DNA of 64,000 nucleotides from Bradyrhizobium sp. URHD0069 (GTDB taxonomy: Bacteria > Pseudomonadota > Alphaproteobacteria > Rhizobiales > Xanthobacteraceae). Shown piece by piece: positions 17,172 to 26,511 of this stretch. The position numbers and the translations under genes were made by a program. The stretch is from positions 62,001-126,000 of the forward strand of contig NZ_JNIJ01000019.1 in assembly GCF_000701345.1 (NCBI RefSeq), in the 5' to 3' direction. The first letter of the stretch is position 1, and each line of letters starts with the position of its first letter. The notes beneath the pieces are model-generated. The model was not told the origin of the DNA. It saw only the letters and a program-made list of their open reading frames with translations, and did no database searches.

Positions 17172-18652
17172 TCACCCCGCCGCGTTCTCGATCAGCCGCC
17201 GATAAAACCGGATCATGTCGGCATAACCTTCGATGCTGAGGCGCTCGTTGGTGCCGTGAAACCGCTTCAGGTCGTCGGAGTTGGCCCGCACCGGCGAGAA
17301 CCGGAAAATGTTGTCGGCAATGTCAGCGTAATGACGCGAGTCAGTCGCAGCTACCATCAGGCCAGGTGCAACGATGACGTCGGGAAAAATCTCCCGAATG
17401 GTTCGGTTGAGCAGCTGGAAAGATGGGCTCGCGGTGCCAGTCACCGGCGGCGGATCGGTATTCCCGGAAAACGGTTCTACGGAGATACGATCGTTGCCGA
17501 TGGTCGAGCGAACATGATCGGTCACGCTTGTTTGCGTATCGCCGGGGATCAGTCGGAAGTTGACGGTGGTCGTGGCGTTGCCGGGCAGCACGTTATCCTT
17601 GTCGCCGGCATTGAAGATCGTCAGCGCGGTGGTGGTGCGGACCATGGCTTCGGTGGGTCCGCTTTTCTCGAATTCACGCAACAACAGCGGCTTCAACAGC
17701 CACAGATTGGACAGCACGACGCGGTTGAAGCCGCTCATCTCAGGCGCCAGGGTGTCAAACATCTCTGAGACAGTGCCGCGAATCTGCATCGGCAGGCGAT
17801 GGTCTTCCAACCGCGCCAAGGCAGCACTCATCATGCCGATCGCGGTCTGGCGCGGCGGCATCGACGAGTGGCCGGACGTTGCATGCGCCGTCAACACCAG
17901 CGTGGCGTAGCCCTTCTCGGCAACACCGACCAATGCGGCCGGTCTATCGAGGCCCTTCATGATGCCTTCGGCGATCAACAAGCCTTCATCGAGTACGAAG
18001 TCGAGGCGGACCCCGCGCGAGGCGAGAGTAGCGGCGATTGCCTTGGCGCCGCGAGTGCCGGCGACCTCCTCGTCATGGCCGAACGCGAAATAGATGGTTC
18101 GTTTGGGGCGAAATCCGCCCTTGGCCATCTGCTCGGCGGCCTCGAGCATCGAATAGAGGTTGCCTTTGTCGTCCCACGATCCGCGGCCCCAGATAAATCC
18201 GTCGCTGACGACGCCATCGAAGGGCGGTTGGTGCCAGTCCTTCTCGGTGCCCGGCGCGACCGGCACCACGTCCTGATGCGCCAGTAGCGCGATCGGCGGC
18301 GACTTGGAATCGCTGCCCCCCAGGTGTAGAGCAGGCTGTATCGACCCACGATTTCGCGCTTGGCTGCGGCATGAAATGCCGGAAAACTCTTGCCGATATG
18401 CGCCTGCAGGCCGAGCAGCGCGTCGGCTCCCTGTTCAGGGTTGAGAAAATTCGAAATAGTCTGGAAGCGGATCGCCTCGCTAAGCCGCACTGCCGCGCCC
18501 TGCTGGTCGACGGCTACACGCGGCACCGCGGACACCTGAATTTGCCGCGACCCGTGAGTGATGACGTTGAACAGCAGCACGCCCGCGACAATCCCGATTG
18601 CTGCGATCACCAGTAGTGCGATGTTGCGGATTAGCTTTATCAGCCGGCGCAT
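17172..18652 (-). pseudogene. M20 family metallopeptidase, split by a one-base frameshift
   Basis: Two frames together give one M20 peptidase of the carboxypeptidase S/PM20D1 kind. The upstream frame (from ATG 18652, AAAGGA before it) carries an N-terminal membrane segment and runs to LLYTWG. The downstream frame carries ALLAHQDVVPV (metal-binding His and catalytic Asp), GRGSWDDKGN, FGHDEEVAG (catalytic Glu) and TDSRHY. The join is at the six-C run 18316-18321, where one base is missing. All catalytic residues are intact, so this is either a very recent inactivation or a sequencing error in a homopolymer. It is convergent with folD. Confidence 0.82.
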
Positions 18653-18816
18653 GGGATCCTTTTTCCTCATGGTGAAGCGCGTGGTCGCGCGTCTCTGACC
18701 ATGAGGCCAGCGGTTCTTCACTTTATAGGTGCTTATCCTTCGTAGGAACTCAGCCTTCGAGACGCCCGCAAGAGCGGGCTGCTCGGGATGAGGAGTATGA
18801 CGCGCCGCTCTAAGGC

Positions 18817-19347
18817 TTACTTCGCCTCGGCCCGCGCGATGGCTTCCAGGATCAGCTGATGCGCATCATCAGCGCCGCCCCATCGCAACACCTTCACCCA
18901 TTTTCCGCGTTCGAGATCCTTGTAGTGCTCGAAGAAGTGCTGGATCTGCTGCAGCGTGATGTCGGGCAGATCGCTGTAGGTCTTTATCTTGTCGTAGCGC
19001 TGGGTCAGTTTCGACGACGGCACCGCGATGATCTTCTCGTCGCCGCCGGCCTCGTCTTCCATCAGCAGCACGCCGACCGGCCGCACGTTTATCACCGCGC
19101 CGGGGACGATCGCGCGGGTGTTGGCGACCAGCACATCGCAAGGATCGCCATCGCCCGATAGTGTATGCGGAATGAAGCCATAGTTTCCGGGATAGCGCAT
19201 GGCGGTATAAAGAAACCGGTCGACGACAAGCGTGCCGGCCTCCTTGTCCATTTCATATTTGATCGGCTCGCCCCCAACAGGCACTTCGATGATGACGTTG
19301 ACGTCACGTGGCGGGTCGATTCCGATCGAAATGGCGTCAATGCGCAT
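18817..19347 (-). CDS. ppa: Inorganic pyrophosphatase
   Basis: The 176-residue product is a family I soluble pyrophosphatase. It has YEMDKEAG, the [11 protein letters not shown] segment, the metal-binding signature DGDPCD (Asp66, Asp68, Asp71) and the later active-site [13 protein letters not shown] region. It hydrolyses pyrophosphate to drive biosynthesis in the cytoplasm. Length is typical of the hexameric bacterial enzyme. Monocistronic by spacing (164 bases from the peptidase, 100 from the acetyltransferase gene). Confidence 0.97.
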   Translation of the reverse strand: MRIDAISIGIDPPRDVNVIIEVPVGGEPIKYEMDKEAGTLVVDRFLYTAMRYPGNYGFIPHTLSGDGDPCDVLVANTRAIVPGAVINVRPVGVLLMEDEAGGDEKIIAVPSSKLTQRYDKIKTYSDLPDITLQQIQHFFEHYKDLERGKWVKVLRWGGADDAHQLILEAIARAEAK

Positions 19348-19447
19348 GGATGGCTCCGCGAAGCTTTGAGGTTCATATGTGGACCAGGACTGATGGCGCC
19401 CCCCTAAACCGGGTCGACGCGCTTTGAAGCCCGGCGATTCGAGCGCC

Positions 19448-19957
19448 TTAGTTGGTCCAGGCGAAGGCGACCTTGTCGAGCGACTTGGGCCCGAATTTCT
19501 CCGACGAGCGCGCGACCATGCGGCCGCCGAGGGCGCGGTAGAACTCCGTCGCCGGATCGTTGTCGGACAGCGCCCAAACCACCATGCTCTTCAGGCCGCT
19601 CTGCAGCAGGTCGCGTCGCGCCGTGGTGAACAGCCGACGGCCGAAACCGAGACCCTGAAATTCTGGCCGCAGGTAAAGTTCGTAGATTTCGCCTTCGAAG
19701 TGCAGGCTGCGCGCGCGGTTACGGCCGTAATTGGCATAGCCGGCGACCTTGTCGCCGAACACCAGCACGCTGACGCGGCTGCCTTTGCGGATCGCGCTGT
19801 CCCACCATTGCGGGCCGCGGCGGTTGATCAACTTCTCCAGCTCGGCGCCGGGAATGATGCCCTGATACGCCGACCGCCAGGCCTCGTCATGGGTGGACGC
19901 TACCGCGGCTGCGTCTGCAGCTTTGGCCGGCCGAACCTCGATCAGGGTTGTGCTCAT
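19448..19957 (-). CDS. GNAT family N-acetyltransferase
   Basis: The 169-residue product has the GNAT fold signature: beta-strand [11 protein letters not shown] followed by the acetyl-CoA pyrophosphate loop QGLGFGRRL (about 112-120), and a later [18 protein letters not shown] that is the usual B motif. It transfers an acetyl group to an unidentified amine. The ATG at 19957 is preferred; the only earlier start is a TTG. Divergent from the hydrolase gene at 20239. Confidence 0.88.
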   Translation of the reverse strand: MSTTLIEVRPAKAADAAAVASTHDEAWRSAYQGIIPGAELEKLINRRGPQWWDSAIRKGSRVSVLVFGDKVAGYANYGRNRARSLHFEGEIYELYLRPEFQGLGFGRRLFTTARRDLLQSGLKSMVVWALSDNDPATEFYRALGGRMVARSSEKFGPKSLDKVAFAWTN

Positions 19958-20238
19958 GATTCTGATCAAAGCAAGTCAGCGCGTCGGCTTCAAGGTCCAT
20001 CGTTAATTATCGGTTAACCTGTGGATTTTCTGCATCAGTTTTTTCGGCTAATTGTACCGAAAGAGGACAGGGAAGGCGGGTTAAGCGGCGCTTGGCTGAT
20101 TGGCGGCCGGCACAACGGGCGCAACGGACGTTTTCGGCGAGGCGCCTTCACGGAAAAATGCTCAGAATTTGATTCGCCGTGGGTATTCTGTCCACCGACC
20201 GCAACCCACCCGCCCGTCCCGCCGCGTCAGGCAAATTC

Positions 20239-21138
20239 ATGCAATCCCTCAAAGCGCTGTTCGCGGTGGTTGTGCTTGGGGCTGTCTGTACTCAGGCCGC
20301 GCTGGCGCAAACCGGTTTGGGCGCACAGGGCGCGGAAGGCGAGCCGAATCGGATGCAGCAGTGGCTGGTTCCCGCGCCCGATCCGGACACCATGGCGCAC
20401 GCCGTACTGTTTCGCCCGCCCGGCGATGGACCGTTTCGGCTTGCCGTGATTGCGCACGCCTCGACGCAAAACGTGCTGCGTCGGGCGCAAATGCCGCAAC
20501 CCGAATATCGCGCGCTGGCGACATGGCTGGTGGCGCGAGGTTTTGCGGTGCTGGTGCCGGAACGTTTAGGCCATGGCGCGACCGGCGGACGCTACCTCGA
20601 AGACCAGGGCGGCTGCGACGAGGCCGACTATTCTCGCGCAGGACGCGCGACCGCCGTTCAGATCGCGGCGGCGCTGGACTATCTGCGTCGGCAATCCTTT
20701 GTTCGCCAGGACGGCGCGGTCATTGTCGGGCACTCGGCCGGCGCATGGGGTGCGCTGGCTCTCGCCCGCGAGAATCCGTCGGGCGTCTCGCACATCATTG
20801 CATTTGCGCCGGGACGCGGCGGCCACGCCAACGGCTTTCCCGATCAGGTCTGCGCACCGCATAGGTTGCTTTCCTCCGCGGCCGAATTCGGCAAAGGCGC
20901 GCGCGTGCCGGTGACCTGGCTGGTGGCGGCCAACGACACGTATTTTTCGCCAGTGTTTTCGCGGCAGCTCGCTGCCGCGTTTGGTGACGGCGGCAGCAGA
21001 GCGGGCTTTCGGGTGCTGGCGGCGGCCGGCAGCGAGGGCCACTGGCTGGCGGAGTCGGAGGCCGGCATCAAAATAGCTGGACCGGAACTGGATCGCGCGC
21101 TGGAGCTGCCAGGTTCGGCCACGGCCAAAAAGCGATGA
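20239..21138 (+). CDS. Exported alpha/beta hydrolase (dienelactone hydrolase-like)
   Basis: The 299-residue product has a signal peptide of about 24 residues (cleavage near ALA-QTG). The hydrolase core has FRLAVIAHAS (oxyanion region), the GHSAGAW nucleophile elbow with catalytic Ser near residue 169, and a late GSEGHWL that supplies His. It probably acts on esters in the periplasm. Its stop overlaps the next start by four bases (ATGA), so the two are translationally coupled. The ATG at 20239 is chosen because it places the signal peptide at the N-terminus. Confidence 0.82.
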   Translation: MQSLKALFAVVVLGAVCTQAALAQTGLGAQGAEGEPNRMQQWLVPAPDPDTMAHAVLFRPPGDGPFRLAVIAHASTQNVLRRAQMPQPEYRALATWLVARGFAVLVPERLGHGATGGRYLEDQGGCDEADYSRAGRATAVQIAAALDYLRRQSFVRQDGAVIVGHSAGAWGALALARENPSGVSHIIAFAPGRGGHANGFPDQVCAPHRLLSSAAEFGKGARVPVTWLVAANDTYFSPVFSRQLAAAFGDGGSRAGFRVLAAAGSEGHWLAESEAGIKIAGPELDRALELPGSATAKKR

Positions 21139-21605
21139 CGTCCTATTTTCTCGTCAAATATCTGCATGTACTCGGCGCCATCGTCATTCTGGGTACCGGA
21201 ATTGGCACCGCCTTTTTCATGCTGATGGCGCATCGCAGCCGCGATCCCGCGTTCATCGCGCGCACCGCCGCCATTGTCGTGATCGCCGACATGCTGTTCA
21301 CGGCGTCGGCGGTGGCGCTGCAGCCGATTACCGGGGCAATGCTGATGGTGCAGTCGGCGACTGGTCTTTCCGAGCGCTGGCTTGTGACTTCGCTCGGACT
21401 ATTTGTGGTTGCCGGCCTGTTCTGGATTCCCGTGGTGTTCATGCAGATCGAAATGCGGGATCTGGCGCGGACGGCGGCGGCGCAGCACCAGCCGTTGCCG
21501 CCGCGCTACTTTGCGCTGTTTCGCCGCTGGTTCGCGTTCGGCATTCCCGGTTTCGGCACAGTCCTGGCGATCCTGTGGCTGATGATCGCCAAACCGCAGT
21601 TTTAA
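21135..21605 (+). CDS. DUF2269 family integral membrane protein
   Basis: The 156-residue product has four hydrophobic segments (about 5-29, 42-65, 79-100, 132-152). It begins YFLVKYLHVLGAIVILGTG, the conserved first-helix pattern of DUF2269 with a histidine that could bind haem or metal. The start codon overlaps the stop of the exported hydrolase. Function is unknown; an envelope role together with the hydrolase is inference from coupling. Confidence 0.82.
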   Translation: MTSYFLVKYLHVLGAIVILGTGIGTAFFMLMAHRSRDPAFIARTAAIVVIADMLFTASAVALQPITGAMLMVQSATGLSERWLVTSLGLFVVAGLFWIPVVFMQIEMRDLARTAAAQHQPLPPRYFALFRRWFAFGIPGFGTVLAILWLMIAKPQF

Positions 21606-21705
21606 GTCATGATCCGAAGGCATGCCCTCCGGCTCGGCCCGAGGGTGGAAGCTGGTATCGGAGAGGGGCATGCCCAGCTTCAGATAACGCGTCAAAAGGA
21701 AAAAC

Positions 21706-22122
21706 TTGCTTGTGACTAGGCCATGGCCGGACGATGACGTGATTCTCTACGACGGCGTGTGCGTATTCTGCTCGCGCTGGATTCGCTTCGTTGCCGCGCG
21801 CGATGTGCAGCGGCGGTTTCGCTTCACCGCGATCCAGTCCGGCTACGGCACGCGGCTGGCGCAGGCGTTCGGCATCAACCCAGACGATCCCGACACCAAT
21901 GCGGTCGTCCATGGCGGCGAGGTTTTCTTCAAATCCGACGCCGCGCTGACGGTACTGGGCGCGCTGCCGGGTTGGAGTTGGATGCGCGTATTGCGCGCGG
22001 TGCCAAAACCGCTCCGCGACGCCGTCTACAATCTCGTCGCCCGCAATCGCTACCGGATTTTCGGGAAGTACGAAGAGTGCTTCGTTCCCGATGCATCGCT
22101 TCGGGAAAGGGTGATGGATTAG
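21706..22122 (+). CDS. Thiol-disulfide oxidoreductase, DCC family (DUF393)
   Basis: The 138-residue product carries the DCC signature YDGVCVFCSRW near residue 15, with a CxxC-type pair, and a conserved RYRIFGK near the C-terminus, as in DUF393 proteins. These are predicted thioredoxin-like redox proteins with little experimental work. The start is TTG at 21706 or GTG six bases later. A GGAAAAAC lies just upstream. Confidence 0.85.
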   Translation: MLVTRPWPDDDVILYDGVCVFCSRWIRFVAARDVQRRFRFTAIQSGYGTRLAQAFGINPDDPDTNAVVHGGEVFFKSDAALTVLGALPGWSWMRVLRAVPKPLRDAVYNLVARNRYRIFGKYEECFVPDASLRERVMD

Positions 22123-22210
22123 CCGCGCTACCGCCGCTACCTATCGAATCGACGGAGTTTATTCTAGGCTGGAAATCGCGGGGTTTAGAGCCGCTGCAGG
22201 CTTCAATTTT

Positions 22211-23110
22211 ATGACCAAAGCAGTTTTTACGACAAAGGTGACGCCGAGCTACAATGATCTGCCCGAGGTTCGATATCATTTTCCTCGCACGTATCTCAAT
22301 CAGGCGAGGCAAGCCGTGGGCGATTACATCGTCTACTACGAGCCGCGGCGCTCAAGCGTAGACCTATCAAGTTTCGGCGGGCGACAATCCTATTTCGGTG
22401 TCGCACGCGTCACAGCGGTTGTCGAGGACGAGGCTCTGGCTGACCACTATTACGCTCTTATCGGTGATTATCTCGATTTCGATCGACCAGTGCCTTTCGC
22501 CGAAAGCGGCGAATATTATGAGAGCGCCCTGAGAAAGGAAGATGGCACTACAAACAAGGGTGCCTTTGGGCGCGCCGTACGCCTGATTCCGGATGACGAG
22601 TTCGACCAGATATGGAAGTCTGGCTTCGCTCCGATTCTCGGCGAGAACCTAGCATCTCACGAAGTCGGGTTGCCGGGATGGTCGGAGCCGCCTGCTCCAT
22701 TTGAGCGTCCGATCGTTGAAATGACCGTCTCCCGGCCATTTCGTGATCGGTCGTTCATGTACAACGTGCGCGCTGCCTATTCAAATCGTTGTGCGATCAC
22801 AGGGCTGCGCCTGATCAATGGGGGTGGTCGTCCCGAGGTTCAAGCCGCGCATATTCAGCCGGTCGCGTCGAAAGGACCGGACTCCGTTCGCAACGGATTG
22901 GCGCTTTCTGGAACGGTGCATTGGATGTTTGATCGTGGACTCATTTCGATCGGCGATGATTATAAGATCCTCGTTGCGAAAAATCATGTTCCAGAAGATG
23001 CCGTTCGCCTTCTGAATCAGAGTGGTGGGATCCACTTACCCAAAGACCAAACGTTTTATCCAAATGCGCATTATTTGAGATTTCATCGAGAGATCGTTTT
23101 CAAGGGCTAG
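22211..23110 (+). CDS. HNH endonuclease family protein
   Basis: The 299-residue product has an N-terminal ~170-residue domain of unknown type and a C-terminal HNH_2-like nuclease domain. The latter shows CAITG, QAAHIQPVASKG, NGLALSGTVHWMFDRG; these provide the AAHI His, the central Asn and the final H-x3-D/F-D-x-G of the family. Such proteins occur as restriction or defence nucleases and as orphan genes. No methylase or partner is adjacent. The gene is visibly less GC-rich than its neighbours, suggesting transfer. Its end overlaps the convergent amine oxidase gene by 11 bases. Confidence 0.8.
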   Translation: MTKAVFTTKVTPSYNDLPEVRYHFPRTYLNQARQAVGDYIVYYEPRRSSVDLSSFGGRQSYFGVARVTAVVEDEALADHYYALIGDYLDFDRPVPFAESGEYYESALRKEDGTTNKGAFGRAVRLIPDDEFDQIWKSGFAPILGENLASHEVGLPGWSEPPAPFERPIVEMTVSRPFRDRSFMYNVRAAYSNRCAITGLRLINGGGRPEVQAAHIQPVASKGPDSVRNGLALSGTVHWMFDRGLISIGDDYKILVAKNHVPEDAVRLLNQSGGIHLPKDQTFYPNAHYLRFHREIVFKG

Positions 23111-24353
23111 CGCTGAACTTTCCGTTTGTGAGAACCTCCCGCGCCGCCCGTTCGCCGCTGTCCCGCGCCCCGTGCGCGGTGGAGAAGAAGTTCGGCGAGG
23201 TGGCTTCACCGGCAAAGAACAGCCGGCCGTCGACCGGGCGTGCGAGCACGGCGCGATCGCCGGCGTGGCCGGGCAGCGCGTGCGAATAGGAGCCGCGCGC
23301 GAACGGGTCGTGCGCCCAGCGCGATTCGGCAAGCGGCTTCAGCCTGCGGCGAAAACCATTGCCGAGAAACGCCACGATTTCGTCGATCGCCTGTGCCGCC
23401 AGCGCGCCGTTGCCCGCATCCTCCAGCTGTCGCGCAAAACTTCCGCCGAAATAGCCTTCGATGCAGGGCTGGCCGAACGGCCGCAGATGATAGGTGCCCA
23501 TTGCGGTGCGCATGGTGGCGCCGCGCAAATTGCCGTCCTTCGGCAGCGCCTCAGGTTCATCGAGCGCCAGCACCACCTTGTCGGCAATGCCGAGCGGCAG
23601 GCCCCGCGCGGCATCCACTTTTTCCGGCAGCGCAGGATGAAAACGAATTGCCCGATCGGCGATCAGATTGGTGGGCACGGTGACGATCACCTTACCCGCG
23701 TTCAGCGCGCCCTGTGACGTCTCGATCCGCACGTGATTTCCGGAATGATCGATCAGCCTCACCTGCGTGTTCAGCGCAAGCGGGCAGGACGCCGCATAGG
23801 CCTCCATCAGCGCACCGTAGCCGCGCCGGACCCGCCAGTTGATCTCGCTGTCCTCGTAAGCGTTCATGTCGAGGATCGAGACCTGGTCGAGTTCGCTGCC
23901 GTTCACATAAGTCGAGATCGCATCGATCATCGGGTTCCAGCGGTTGCCGGGCTCCAGATAATCGGCGGCGGAGCTATCGCGGCCGGCTTTCGCGGCCTCC
24001 GCGGCGCGATCGTAGAACGCATCGAGCGCGGCGATGAACTCAGCTCGCTCTTTGAGCGGAAAGGCGCCATCAAAAGCCTGCTCGCGCCACGGCGGCCGGG
24101 TTTTGTCGATTTCGAAGTCCAGTTGTTCGGCGATATCGACGAACGAATTCTTGTCCGCCGAATGCAGCCAGCCGCAACCGAGGTCGAAGGTGATATCGGG
24201 CGCTGCGATGATGGTATGACCACGTCCGCCGACGCGGTCGCGCGCTTCCAGCACGATGACCGAAAGGCCGGAATTTTCCAGCGCGCGCGCCGCGCCGAGG
24301 CCTGCGGCGCCCGCACCGATGATGGCGACATCGACTTCGGAGGGGAGGGTCAT
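23100..24353 (-). CDS. Flavin monoamine oxidase family protein
   Basis: The 417-residue product has a Rossmann FAD-binding start (VAIIGAGAAGLGAARAL), the following LEARDRVGGRGHT, a central substrate domain and the C-terminal FAGEATSPNF with a late GARDSGERAA, all as in the amine oxidase/polyamine oxidase superfamily. It oxidises an unidentified amine (or acts as a desaturase-like enzyme) using FAD. It ends within the convergent HNH gene. The start ATG at 24353 lies 88 bases downstream of the typA stop. Confidence 0.88.
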   Translation of the reverse strand: MTLPSEVDVAIIGAGAAGLGAARALENSGLSVIVLEARDRVGGRGHTIIAAPDITFDLGCGWLHSADKNSFVDIAEQLDFEIDKTRPPWREQAFDGAFPLKERAEFIAALDAFYDRAAEAAKAGRDSSAADYLEPGNRWNPMIDAISTYVNGSELDQVSILDMNAYEDSEINWRVRRGYGALMEAYAASCPLALNTQVRLIDHSGNHVRIETSQGALNAGKVIVTVPTNLIADRAIRFHPALPEKVDAARGLPLGIADKVVLALDEPEALPKDGNLRGATMRTAMGTYHLRPFGQPCIEGYFGGSFARQLEDAGNGALAAQAIDEIVAFLGNGFRRRLKPLAESRWAHDPFARGSYSHALPGHAGDRAVLARPVDGRLFFAGEATSPNFFSTAHGARDSGERAAREVLTNGKFSASP

Positions 24354-24365
24354 GAGGGGCGAATG

Positions 24366-24430
24366 GTGAGTAGCGAATAGCGAATGGAACGTCCCTTATA
24401 TGGCCTCTCTATTCGCTATTCGCCACTCCC
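24366..24430. repeat. Large hairpin with repeated GCGAAT units
   Basis: Twenty-base arms (24366-24385 and 24411-24430, two mismatches) built from AGCGAAT units surround a 25-base loop. It fills the gap between typA and the amine oxidase gene and may act on mRNA stability or termination; there is no T-run. Confidence 0.7.
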
Positions 24431-24441
24431 TATTCGCTGGC

Positions 24442-26268
24442 TTACGCCACCGCTTCCTTGGCCTTTTCCGCGCGCTTGCGGTCGTTGGCGTCGAGGAACT
24501 TCTTGCGCAGCCGGATCGATTTTGGGGTCACCTCGACCAGTTCGTCGTCCTCGATATAGGCCAGCGCCTTCTCCAGCGTCATCCGGATCGGCGGCGTCAG
24601 GCGCACCGCTTCGTCCTTTGAGGTGGTGCGGATATTGGTGAGCTGCTTGCCCTTGAGGATGTTGATCTCAAGGTCGTTGTCGCGGGTGTGCTCGCCGACG
24701 ATCATGCCCTTGTAGACCTTCCAGCCGGGCTCGATCATCATCGGGCCGCGGTCTTCCAGCTTGAACATTGCGTAGGCCACTGCCTCGCCCTGATCGTTGG
24801 AGATCAACACGCCATTGCGGCGGCCCTGGATGTCGCCCTTGTACGGCGCGTAGCCATGGAACAGGCGGTTCATGATCGCGGTGCCGCGCGTGTCGGTAAG
24901 CAGTTCGCCTTGATAGCCGATCAGGCCGCGGGTCGGCGCGTAGAACACCAGCCGCAAGCGGTGGCCGCCGGAGGGGCGCATTTCAATCATCTCGGCCTTG
25001 CGCTCGCTCATCTTCTGCACGACGACACCGGAGTGTTCCTCGTCGACGTCGATCACGACCTCTTCGATCGGCTCCTGCCACTCGCCGGTGGCTTCGTCTT
25101 TTTTCAGCACGACGCGCGGACGCGACACCGACAGCTCAAAACCTTCGCGGCGCATGGTCTCGATCAGGATCGCGAGCTGCAATTCGCCGCGGCCCGAAAC
25201 TTCCATGGAATCCTTGTCGGAGGCTTCGGTCACGCGCAAGGCGACATTGCCCTCGGCCTCGCGCAGCAGGCGGTCGCGGATCATGCGGCTGGTCACCTTG
25301 TCGCCTTCGGTGCCGGCGAGCGGTGAGTTGTTGACGATGAACGACATCGACACCGTCGGCGGATCGATCGGCTGCGCCGTTAGCGGTGTATCGACGGAAG
25401 GATCGCAGAAGGTATCGGCGACGGTGCCCTTGGTGAGACCGGCAATCGCGACGATATCGCCGGCTTCGGCCTCATCGAGCGGCGTGCGCTCGATGCCGCG
25501 GAAGGCGAGGATTTTGGTGATACGTCCGCTTTCGATCAGCTTGCCCTCGGCGCTCAGCGCCTTGATTTGCTGGTTGGGCTTGATGGTGCCTGACGTGATG
25601 CGGCCGGTGATGATGCGGCCGAGATAGGGGTTGGCTTCGAGAATGGTGCCGATCATGCGGAACGGGCCTTCCTCGACGGTCGGCGGCGCGACGTGGCGCA
25701 GGATCAGGTCGAACAGCGGCTGCATGCCGGCGTCGTGCGAACCCTCCGGGCTATCGGCCATCCAGCCCTGCTTGGCCGATCCATAGAGAATCGGAAAATC
25801 GAGCTGTTCTTCGCTGGCGTCGAGCGCCGCGAACAGATCGAACACTTCGTTGATCACTTCGGTCGGCCGCGCGTCGGGACGGTCGACCTTGTTGATGACG
25901 ACGATCGGCTTCAGCCCGACCTTCAGCGCTTTCGACACCACGAATTTGGTCTGCGGCAGCGGGCCTTCGGCGGCGTCCACCAGCACCAGCGCGCCGTCCA
26001 CCATGTTCAGGATGCGCTCGACCTCGCCGCCGAAATCGGCGTGGCCCGGCGTATCGACGATGTTGATGCGGGTGTCCTTCCACTGCACCGATGCGGCCTT
26101 GGCCAAAATGGTGATGCCGCGCTCGCGCTCCAGATCGTTGGAATCCATCGCACGCTCGACCACGCGCTGGTTGTCGCGGTAAGTGCCGGATTGCTGCAGC
26201 AGGCGATCGACCAGCGTGGTTTTGCCGTGGTCAACGTGGGCGATGATGGCGACGTTACGAAGGTTCAT
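24442..26268 (-). CDS. typA: Translational GTPase TypA/BipA
   Basis: The 608-residue product is full length for TypA. It has G1 AHVDHGKT (10-17), the G2 region RGITILAK, G3 DTPGHADFGGEV, G4 NKVDRP, then EF-G-like domains III and V and the TypA-specific C-terminal domain ending EKAKEAVA. It is a ribosome-binding GTPase active in stress and cold adaptation and in ribosome assembly. The ATG at 26268 follows AAGAAGAG; the longer frame upstream crosses a palindromic repeat and is not coding. Confidence 0.97.
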   Translation of the reverse strand: MNLRNVAIIAHVDHGKTTLVDRLLQQSGTYRDNQRVVERAMDSNDLERERGITILAKAASVQWKDTRINIVDTPGHADFGGEVERILNMVDGALVLVDAAEGPLPQTKFVVSKALKVGLKPIVVINKVDRPDARPTEVINEVFDLFAALDASEEQLDFPILYGSAKQGWMADSPEGSHDAGMQPLFDLILRHVAPPTVEEGPFRMIGTILEANPYLGRIITGRITSGTIKPNQQIKALSAEGKLIESGRITKILAFRGIERTPLDEAEAGDIVAIAGLTKGTVADTFCDPSVDTPLTAQPIDPPTVSMSFIVNNSPLAGTEGDKVTSRMIRDRLLREAEGNVALRVTEASDKDSMEVSGRGELQLAILIETMRREGFELSVSRPRVVLKKDEATGEWQEPIEEVVIDVDEEHSGVVVQKMSERKAEMIEMRPSGGHRLRLVFYAPTRGLIGYQGELLTDTRGTAIMNRLFHGYAPYKGDIQGRRNGVLISNDQGEAVAYAMFKLEDRGPMMIEPGWKVYKGMIVGEHTRDNDLEINILKGKQLTNIRTTSKDEAVRLTPPIRMTLEKALAYIEDDELVEVTPKSIRLRKKFLDANDRKRAEKAKEAVA

Positions 26269-26297
26269 GGCTCTTCTTCTGGGTCGTGCAATGGCTG

Positions 26298-26347
26298 GAG
26301 CGCGATCTCGCCGGAAAACCGGGGGCCCACTTTTCCGGATCGCTCTC
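26298..26347. repeat. Palindromic intergenic element, CCGGAAAA type
   Basis: GAGCGCGATC...CCGGAAAACCGG pairs with CCCACTTTTCCGGATCGCTCTC. This is the well-known Rhizobiales palindrome layout with CCGGAAAAG-type arms. It sits in the typA leader. Confidence 0.7.
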
Positions 26348-26380
26348 AAAAGCCTGGAATTCGACGGGCGCTTGGCGCCC

Positions 26381-26409
26381 AAAAAGGAAGCCCGGCCAAA
26401 GGACCGGGC
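26381..26409 (-). terminator. Terminator of the crp-like gene
   Basis: On the minus strand GCCCGG and CCGGGC pair around an eight-base loop (26390-26409), followed by TTCCTTTTT. It lies 103 bases after the end of the crp-like gene and before the typA leader. A second hairpin, GGGCGC/GCGCCC, lies immediately beyond. Confidence 0.65.
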
Positions 26410-26511
26410 ACACCTTATTCGTTGCGGCGCAATATAGTTAGGAATCGCCGGAAAAACAATGCGTTGTTTGCGATTTGGTTAGCCGATTTTGACGGCAAAT
26501 CGACGCCATCT

